From Nothopassalora personata (Eukaryota > Ascomycota > Dothideomycetes > Mycosphaerellales > Mycosphaerellaceae): a DNA stretch of 64,000 nt. The stretch is taken from positions 3,658,001-3,722,000 of the forward strand of contig CM066288.1 of the NCBI GenBank assembly GCA_033816765.1, written 5' to 3'. The translations under genes and the position numbers were made by a program. Positions 57,306-64,000 of the stretch are shown here, in pieces (position 1 is the first letter of the stretch; the number at the start of each line of letters is the position of its first letter). The notes beneath the pieces were generated by a model that did no database searches, was not told where the DNA came from, and saw only the letters and a list, made by a program, of their open reading frames with translations.

Positions 57306-59117
57306 CTACTTGGTATACCCACCGATATCCCACTTCGTCTCCTTCAAGAACTTGTGCACCTCAGGATCTGACTTATGCTTGTCGAAGTCTTTGTGTGTTC
57401 CAACCACCTCCAACCCACGTAAAGACTTGGCCCGGGACAGCCCAACGTACACTTGCTCGAGCTGGAAGACATATGCAAGATGCAAGACAACTTTGTCCAG
57501 CGTCATTCCCTGGCACTTGTGTACGGTCATGGCCCATCCAGCCGTGAGTGGGATCTGGGTGCGAGTCTCCTTGGAGTATGGTTCCTCGTTTCCATAAACC
57601 TGGAGGCGGCAATCAGGTAAGACAACCACATCAACACACCTTTCTTGGTTCTCGAAGCGGACTCTGGGCCACTTGATCGGAATTCCCGGATCGTCTGGGT
57701 CTGCATTCGTAGCAATGAATTCTTTGACTTGGTCTTGGTAGAGTGCTCCAAATTCACCACCACGACCCGGCACAAGAGTGCAAGACTCCTTATCGTATAT
57801 GATCGCCGAGAGCTTGTACACGTCTCGGTTTTGCATGCTCTCAAATCCAATCACGGTGCCTTGACTACCATTCACCAATCCTCGGTTGACGGCAATGTTT
57901 CGAAGGAGGATTACTGGCATGCCGAGCTTGATTTCCAGTTCCTCGGCGTACGAGTGCCTTTCTGTTTTCATCTTCGGGGATATGGTCTGACCAGGCGGGA
58001 TTTCTCTGTCAGCAAGCCAGCGGTGCTCACGGTTTCTCCAGAAATAGTTCTGGCATACGTATGACTTGAGCTCCCCTTCGTGGGCGTCGAAGGCCTTCTT
58101 ATTCTCTTCGTCTACCTGCTCATTCTTGGCAAAGAGCTTGATCGCGCCTTCCGTATTTTGGCCACGATCCTTTCTTAGGAGATGCAAAGTCTGTGGGCGA
58201 GTAAGTTTTCCGCCGCGCGCGATCGTGTCGAGTGTCGATACGAAGAATGTGTCTGACTGGCGCTGATTGCCACCGAGAAACACGGTGGAGAACTTGGCGG
58301 CCTTCCAGGCAGTGGCATTGAACGCCCATCGCGCGCTTTCTTTCACATCCTTGTCACATGGTTTGCAGTGGGCGTACCACAACTTTTTGTTTTTCTTCCG
58401 CTTCATGCTTTGGCCGCAATCTTTGCAGTAGTCAAACGGCCCAACGGGAGGCAGCTGGCAGAAGTCACCGCAGCAAATCAACTGGACTCCACCAAAAGGT
58501 TCCTTGTGGAGGGTAGCCACAGGACGTGAAGGCTTCTCGCCATCGTCGTCTTCGATAACGCTGTCGCGCTCTGCGTTGTAACCTTCGTCGTTCTCAGCAC
58601 GGCCCGCTTGCAGTGCAAAGTTAAGGCGCTCCATAGTAAAGTTCGAGACCATCGATACTTCATCGATGATCAGAACATCAAGATCCAGAAAGCGCTTAGA
58701 GATGTGCTCTCGACGTGCCCCATCCATGATTTCTTCTCGACTCTGCCTTGAGCTGAACGGGGTCCAGCCAGCGAAGTGCGCCAGCGTGATTCCTCCAACG
58801 TGCTCAGCAGCTCGTCCCGTCGGAGCGGTCACCTGCACGCGTTTGTCGAGGTACTTCAACTGGCCAATGGCCTCTTTAAGCACCACAGTCTTCCCACTTC
58901 CAGCTGATCCAGTCAGGAACGTGTTTTCGCCAGATACAATTAGATCTACGGCGGCCTGTTGGTCCTCGCTGAGCGTCATTGAAGGTACTTGGGTTTTATC
59001 TTCCGAAGCGATGTTTTCCAATTCTGGGTCAAGCTTGGCTCGCTTTGGTGGAGGCTGCTCCTCGCGCGAAGGCGAGGTCGAGGGCGTATGCCACAGAGAA
59101 TTGTTCATGGTAGACAT
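57306..59117 (-). CDS. PIF1-like DNA helicase
   Basis: The frame from the ATG at 59117 encodes 603 residues. Superfamily 1B helicase motifs: Walker A GSAGSGKT (about 75), APTGRAAEHVGG (Ia), Walker B LIIDEVSM (about 150), GDFCQLPPV (III), and the C-terminal GWAMTVHKCQGMTLDKV and YVGLSRAKSLRGLEV. An insertion after motif III has two Cys pairs (YCKDCGQSM and HCKPCDKD), a zinc-ribbon-like module not usual in yeast Pif1. PIF1 enzymes unwind DNA 5' to 3' in the nucleus and mitochondria. The frame is open upstream of the ATG and probably continues into further exons, so the N-terminus is likely incomplete in this model. Confidence 0.9.
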   Translation of the reverse strand: MSTMNNSLWHTPSTSPSREEQPPPKRAKLDPELENIASEDKTQVPSMTLSEDQQAAVDLIVSGENTFLTGSAGSGKTVVLKEAIGQLKYLDKRVQVTAPTGRAAEHVGGITLAHFAGWTPFSSRQSREEIMDGARREHISKRFLDLDVLIIDEVSMVSNFTMERLNFALQAGRAENDEGYNAERDSVIEDDDGEKPSRPVATLHKEPFGGVQLICCGDFCQLPPVGPFDYCKDCGQSMKRKKNKKLWYAHCKPCDKDVKESARWAFNATAWKAAKFSTVFLGGNQRQSDTFFVSTLDTIARGGKLTRPQTLHLLRKDRGQNTEGAIKLFAKNEQVDEENKKAFDAHEGELKSYVCQNYFWRNREHRWLADREIPPGQTISPKMKTERHSYAEELEIKLGMPVILLRNIAVNRGLVNGSQGTVIGFESMQNRDVYKLSAIIYDKESCTLVPGRGGEFGALYQDQVKEFIATNADPDDPGIPIKWPRVRFENQERCVDVVVLPDCRLQVYGNEEPYSKETRTQIPLTAGWAMTVHKCQGMTLDKVVLHLAYVFQLEQVYVGLSRAKSLRGLEVVGTHKDFDKHKSDPEVHKFLKETKWDIGGYTK

Positions 59118-59589
59118 CTCCAGGCCGGCAAAATTGGGCTGATGGGGGCTTTCGAAGCTTGGTGCCGTGTACGTTGTGAAAGTCGCTGCCGAGCTGCTTG
59201 GACAGCCTTGATTTGCGTCAGGCTTTCGAGACGATGCACGGCGAGAATCTGACTTAGCCTCAATATTGATATCTTCGGGGTAATGCTAGTCCACGGCTGT
59301 AATGGCAGGAGATGTCAATCAATATACTGCGAGGTCAGCTTCAGCGCAGTGATTATGGTGGTGATGGCTCGACCAAAGCTGCTACCTGCGTTGAGTTATC
59401 GTTCGTGAACGTCAGCACCTTCCGCCCTCGAAGGTGCAAGGGCGTCAGACGTACTGTGTCGGAGTGTCGACGCAGTGTCTGGATACTCTTGAGGTAAGTG
59501 TCGTCAATGGGAGTCGTCACTCGTGGCCCAGAATTCACCGTTTTCTTCGAGTCCTTGATAATTCGTGAGGTGCCTTTGTCTGGCGTCAA
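59118..59589 (-). CDS. probable N-terminal exons of the PIF1-like helicase
   Basis: The helicase frame stays open from 59117 back to 59285 (HYPEDINIEAKSDSRR onwards, disordered). A CTAG acceptor just before it pairs with donor GTAGCA at 59385 across a 100 nt intron, joining in frame to an upstream exon (about 59386-59589) encoding IDDTYLKSIQTLRRHSDTV and LHLRGRKVLTF. That exon has no ATG, so a still earlier exon or a different start is needed. The extension is plausible but unproven. Confidence 0.45.
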
Positions 59590-60560
59590 GGTGGCACCGT
59601 GAGGCTTGGTATAGATGTGCTAGCGTGATCGTCGTTGTCCTTGGAGTGTCTGTCGCTCAATTCTGTTTGGAAGTGAACGAAGTGAGGTGATAGATTCAAC
59701 AAGAGATGCGCGAAAAAGTTACTGTGTCGTTCTTTCCCGCTGAGTCGCCTGCAGCCGTAGTCCACAACGCACAGCAGTGAGAGTAACAGTGATTGGTAGC
59801 CGTTGTCCTTCTCGCAAGGCTGTGCACCCCCCCCCCCCCCCCCGGGGAGTTGATATTCACGATCCTGCCATAGCAGAACGCGACCGCAATGCGGTGATCG
59901 GCGCGTCAACGGCAGCACAGCATGCTCCATCACTTATAGTCATTCCGTTGCCCATGCCCCTCCACGAAGCAGAACGAACACATGCGTGTGTTCTCACAGC
60001 CATCACTACTGTGTAGACCCGACATGCGTAGGTCAGGCATCAGACCGTGATGTCGATTCTGAACATCGGGAAGCCATTATTGCCCATGGCCTTCAGATAT
60101 CCACATCGCGTCTCAGCCTTCGCCCTCACGACATCGGCAACCAGATGACGGATAAAGCGGTCGCGGCGGGTGATGTCGCCTTTGCCAAGCCTGGCGCCAA
60201 TTGCCCCCACCCAAAGTACATAGTATCTTCGCCTGCCGCGTCATGCAAACACTTCTTTCACATACATGTGTCGAACAAGACTTGTGAAGCACTGCCAAGT
60301 CTCGTACAAGACTTGCCCAAGGAGTACCTCCACGACAACAGACAAAGTGGCAGAAGATAGCACGAGCGAGTGGGAACGATTCAATGGCTGGAGCACAATA
60401 ACACACGCTACTGCCCTGCCTGAGGACCTCGGGCTACGCAAGCGAGCATCGGCGAAGAGGGTACGATAACAGCACCTGCCAGGCTTCGCGTAGCACGGGA
60501 GCCTGTTGAAAGATAAACAAGCCATCGCAACTCAACTTTCAAGTTGTGAAATTGCAAATC
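59590..60560. other. divergent intergenic region
   Basis: About 1 kb between the helicase and the antiporter. It contains a 17-C homopolymer (listed separately). The frames across it (for example 59986-60360 plus strand) look like chance frames rich in His, Cys and Ser. Confidence 0.45.
59827..59843 (+). repeat. poly-C tract
   Basis: Seventeen consecutive C (59827-59843) followed directly by GGGG. This is the only long homopolymer of its kind in the window. It may be length-variable or an assembly artefact. Confidence 0.8.
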
Positions 60561-62544
60561 ATGCCGACTTTATCAGTTGTCAAGTACGTACAGATTGGCT
60601 TCCCAATGTTGTCTATTCACTGACTTCTGCAGTTTTAACATAGTCTGCGCCGTCCTGGGAGGCTTCATTACCTTGTTTGGTCTTGTCTCGTACCTGCTCA
60701 AAGAGAAGTTCTACCTGTCAGAGGCCTTGATCTCTACGTTGGCGGGTGTTGTCTTCAGTCCACACGCCACCAATTGGATTCGACCCCTAGAGTATGCAGG
60801 CGGCAACAATGTTGACCTCGAAACGATCACGTTGTACTTCTCCCGGCTTGTACTCGGAGTACAGCTTGTGCTTGCCGGTGTGCAGCTCCCCAGCAAGTAC
60901 TTGTGGAAAGAAAAGAAAAGTCTATCCATCCTCATCGGGCCTGGCATGATTATTATGTGGCTTGTCACTTCGTTGCTGGTCTGGGGACTGGTTCCGAACG
61001 TCGACTTCGTCATGGCTATTGCGATCGGAGCATGTGTGACTCCAACGGATCCAGTCCTCTCCAACAGCATCGTGAAGGGCAAGTTTGCAGACAAGAACAT
61101 CCCCCCGCCGCTGCAAAAGATCATCATTGCCGAGTCGGGAGCCAACGATGGATTGGGTTACCCGTTCCTGTTTCTGGGACTCTTCTTGCTGAAGTATGCC
61201 GGCAATGGTGGCCTGGGACAGCATGGAGGCGTAGGACATGCTTTGGCCCTCTGGTTCTATGAAACCTGGATATATGTCATCATTATGTCCGTGGCGTACG
61301 GAGCACTGGTGGGCTGGCTGGCTAAAGAGGCCCTGCACTGGGCAGAAGAGCGGCACTACGTCGACAGAGAGTCTTTCCTGGTGTTTGCCATCACCCTTGC
61401 GGTAAGAACAATGTGAAGTTCGTCTCGCCCGTGAGGAGTCTTGCTAATCACAAATCAGCTGTTCGTTGTCGGCACAGTTGGCATGATCGGTTCTGATGAT
61501 GTCCTCGCCTGCTTCATTGCCGGCAATGCTTTCACGTGGGACGACTGGTTCAGACTGGAGACCCAGGATGATAGTCTCCAGCCAACCATAGACATGCTAC
61601 TGAACGTGACAATCTTCATGTGGCAGGTACCCGCTGCAGTCGTCCCAATACCATCTTTGCTAACAGGTCATCTTAGGTTTGGCGCAGTTTGCCCATGGCA
61701 CAGATTTGTCGACAACAGCGTGACACCTATCTATCGCCTCATCCCTCTTGCAATTCTCGTCTTGCTTCTCAGGCGTCTTCCCATGGTCCTGGCTTTCCAC
61801 ACGAAAATTCACCAGATCGAACATTGGCAGCATGCATCCTTCGTGGGCTTTTTCGGACCCATCGGTGTAAGCGCAGTGTTTTATCTCTACATCGCTCGAG
61901 AATTCCTTCGTGAGATCGAAGTGGACGGGCATGAGCGTCAGGATGCTGCTCAAGAGTCCGAAGTCCTTGAGGTCGTGGTCTGGTTTCTGGTCGCATGCTC
62001 GATCGTGGTGCACGGGCTAAGCATTCCTCTTGGGAAGCTTGGCCTCTACCTGCCACGGACGATAAGCACTGCAATCTCATCTGAAAGGGTATCACGCAGC
62101 CCAAGCCGAAACCGGGACGACGCCAACAACAACAACGACGAGCCAAGGTTCACCTTCTCATCCGGTGCAATCTTCAGCGTTGGACGCAACTTCTTCAGAC
62201 GCGTTCGGAGTCATACTGCTCGCCCAGTGGGCACCACTGTTTACGGAGAAGATGAGACGCAAGGCATTGTCAGCCACGGATCGCGAAAACAGTCAGATCT
62301 CGGTTCCCGTCCAGAGATATCTGCCCCCAAAGACGGCCGACCCATCAGCAAACCAATCAACGACTTCACGCGGTTGAGACACCCTGGCCAAGCACATGAC
62401 GCTGCTGCCACGAAGGACCAATTCGTTACTCGACCAGCTTCTGGCACTACCACGCCCGATGCTGCAACATTCCAAAGAAGCATCAGGTTCCCAGACGACG
62501 CACACGTGTTAAAGGCTTCAAGTATCCTCGGAAGTCGCGGCTAG
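60561..62544 (+). CDS. plasma-membrane Na+(K+)/H+ antiporter
   Basis: Four exons: 60561-60583 (23 nt), 60633-61401, 61459-61622 and 61677-62544, giving 607 residues. It exports Na+/K+ in exchange for protons (Nha1/Sod2 family, CPA1). The first exon gives MPTLSVVN, joined to FNIVCAVLGGFITLFG. About 12 membrane spans follow, with the family hallmark ACVTPTDPVLSNSIVKG (about 160) and AESGANDGLGYPF (about 200), which contain the ion-binding Asp residues. The third intron appears to use a GC donor (GCAGGT at 61623). It restores FMWFGAVCPW and has a GCTAACAG branch; its 54 nt are stop-free, so it could be overlooked. The C-terminal 170 residues are a hydrophilic cytoplasmic tail. Confidence 0.92.
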
Positions 62545-63057
62545 TACCGCTTTCATACTGTCTCGAGGCTCAGCTGTATCTCTGCAGTTTCCTGGACCTT
62601 CTGAGCCGCCCGAGCAGATGCGCATGGACTGTGAAAGCGAGCTTATGCTTAGCTGTGGCATAGTACGAAACAGACATGGCTTTGTGTTACCTCCAGAACG
62701 CAGACAAGCACTTCCAACCTTCTTCGGCCTCCGAAAGGTCTTGCATAATGGTCGCACCCAATGCTACTCAACTTGTGATCGTAGGCGGCATTAAGCAATA
62801 GCGGTGCTCATCACTGTGCTCCGCTCTCGAAGCCGCCAACCAATCATGATGAGTTGATTACCCCGCCAGCCGTCAAGGCATGTCGATAGTTTGAACTTTC
62901 AACTGGCGGGGGTGAAACAAAGGCTTCTTGCCTGATTGACGTTTCTTCCATCTACACTCTCATCATACACAAAGCCAGCACAAAAACGCTCACGTTGCTC
63001 CGTACAAGTCTCAACTCAACATTTACAGCTCTTCGGTCACTCAGACCAAACGACGAC
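62545..63057. other. intergenic region
   Basis: About 0.5 kb between two plus-strand genes; no other feature recognised. Confidence 0.5.
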
Positions 63058-63759
63058 ATGGCTTCAATTTGCCCCGTGGTTGGCACAACCACCAACGTGC
63101 TCCCTCCACACCACCCAGAGCTCTCTTCTGGCAAGTCTAGCATCACGTTGCGAGGGCGAGGGCGAGGACGAAGCTGACGTCTGAATCCATAGACCCAGAG
63201 GCCAGATGTCCCGTCACGAACGCCAAGGTGGGCCACCACGACGATGGCATCATCCACCACCACCCGAGCGCACCAACAGTGCCCAAGGACGATAAGGAAG
63301 CCATGGACGCCTCGCAATGTCCGGCTTTGAAGGGGGCAAACACAAAGAATGCCATCACTGATGCGGTGAGTAATTTTAGGGAGTGCATACAATCGTGGCC
63401 TGGCTAGCAACATCTCAAGCTGGAGAAGATGTCTTAGACAGCGACACCAGAGCGCTCCAGCAGAACTCTATAGGGGCGTTCTGGGAGACGGTGCTAGCAC
63501 CGCCACGATATTATGGCTCTGTTTCCAAATTGGTGAAGGTCTACTGACTCCCGAAAAGACATGCCCTGTTGTAGGGCCAGTAAACGCACATCTCCCACCA
63601 ACCCACCCAAAGCTGAACGAGAAGGAGGCAGGTGCTATTTGCCCGGTCACGAATGCCAGCCTAAACCACCACAAGGGTAAGGTTGCGTTGCACCCGACGG
63701 TTGCAGATGATGCGCCGGCTGCAAAGTGTCCTGTTGCGGGTGCGCAGATGGCCGCTTAG
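63058..63759 (+). CDS. small Cys-Pro/His-His repeat protein, possibly heme-binding
   Basis: Three exons are inferred: 63058-63130, 63193-63365 and a last exon ending at 63759. The first intron (62 nt) has the GC donor GCAAGT and acceptor CATAG; only this splice keeps the frame. The last exon starts either at 63559 (after a TACTGAC branch; 148 residues) or at 63442 (187 residues). The protein has six cysteines in the 63559 model, every one followed by Pro: CPVVG, CPVTNA, CPALKG, CPVVG, CPVTNA, CPVAG. A half-repeat (CPVVG, then LPPxHPxL, then CPVTNA-x3-HH) occurs twice. Cys-Pro is the core of heme-regulatory motifs, and the His-His pairs could add ligands. No signal peptide. I know no named family. 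Confidence 0.65.
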
Positions 63760-64000
63760 AGTTATGGCTGATATGAGGATATGAGTGGAGGGCTAGCACA
63801 AAGACATGTGTGTACATGTCAAGACGAGGCGTTGGTAGTTGTCATATTGGTCAGCTTGTTTGCTTGAGATGCCATTGGTTGCACTGTCTATTTCCCATCA
63901 AAATATCCATCAATATTGAAGCGGCGTACGCCACCACATCCTGCTCTCATCAATCCACTTCACATGCACATTATCAAAACATGAACCTTCAACGCTTACA
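63760..64000. other. right edge, nothing recognised
   Basis: AT-rich 3' region of the Cys-Pro protein gene. No further feature is visible before the window ends. Confidence 0.5.

Overview
This window is nuclear DNA of a filamentous ascomycete (Pezizomycotina). The evidence is short 47-70 nt GT-AG introns with CTAAC/CTGAC-type branch sites, dense genes on both strands, and fungal-specific families: a nitrate reductase/nitrite reductase pair, Prp19, End3, Phs1, Mip1 and a class II aldolase. A dothideomycete is likely, but that is an impression from the proteins and was not computed. No CRISPR array, rRNA, convincing tRNA or intact transposon was seen.

Layout. 0.4-2.6 kb: a ZZ-finger membrane protein and a four-exon YIPF1/2-type Golgi protein. 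4.4-11.5 kb: divergent nitrate reductase and nitrite reductase sharing a 1.06 kb promoter with a GATA cluster and two NirA-type sites. 11.7-12.5 kb: a frame-broken BTB/POZ relic. 12.8-26 kb: a one-TM disordered protein, a Tos4-like FHA protein, palmitoyl-protein thioesterase, an atypical dual-specificity phosphatase, a PPPDE-thioredoxin-PUL protein and a TMEM184/OST-alpha protein. 26.5-35.7 kb: two disordered proteins, a Cic1/Utp30-type L1-domain ribosome-biogenesis factor and End3. 36-40 kb: an intact protein of unknown function preceded by a frame-shifted relative of it, then a relic of a TRK potassium transporter. 40.9-44.4 kb: a gene built from duplicated phase-1 exons and an Slx8-like RING ligase. 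44.7-54.3 kb: mitochondrial DNA polymerase gamma, a tiny one-TM ORF, fructose-bisphosphate aldolase, Prp19 and a RING protein with several SUMO-interacting-like motifs. 54.9-63.8 kb: Phs1 dehydratase, an SDR, a PIF1-like helicase with a zinc-ribbon insertion, a Na+/H+ antiporter and a small protein with six Cys-Pro motifs.

Functional links. The reductases take nitrate through nitrite to ammonium under shared control. Two RING proteins 9 kb apart (Slx8-like, and Slx5/Rfp-like with SIMs) could be the two halves of a SUMO-targeted ubiquitin ligase. The rest is mainly housekeeping.

The least explained items are the Cys-Pro/His-His repeat protein at the right edge (possible heme-binding motifs, and a GC-AG intron), the exon-duplication gene at 41-42.4 kb, and the three pseudogene-like loci. 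Exon models were built by eye from splice consensus, frame and family knowledge.
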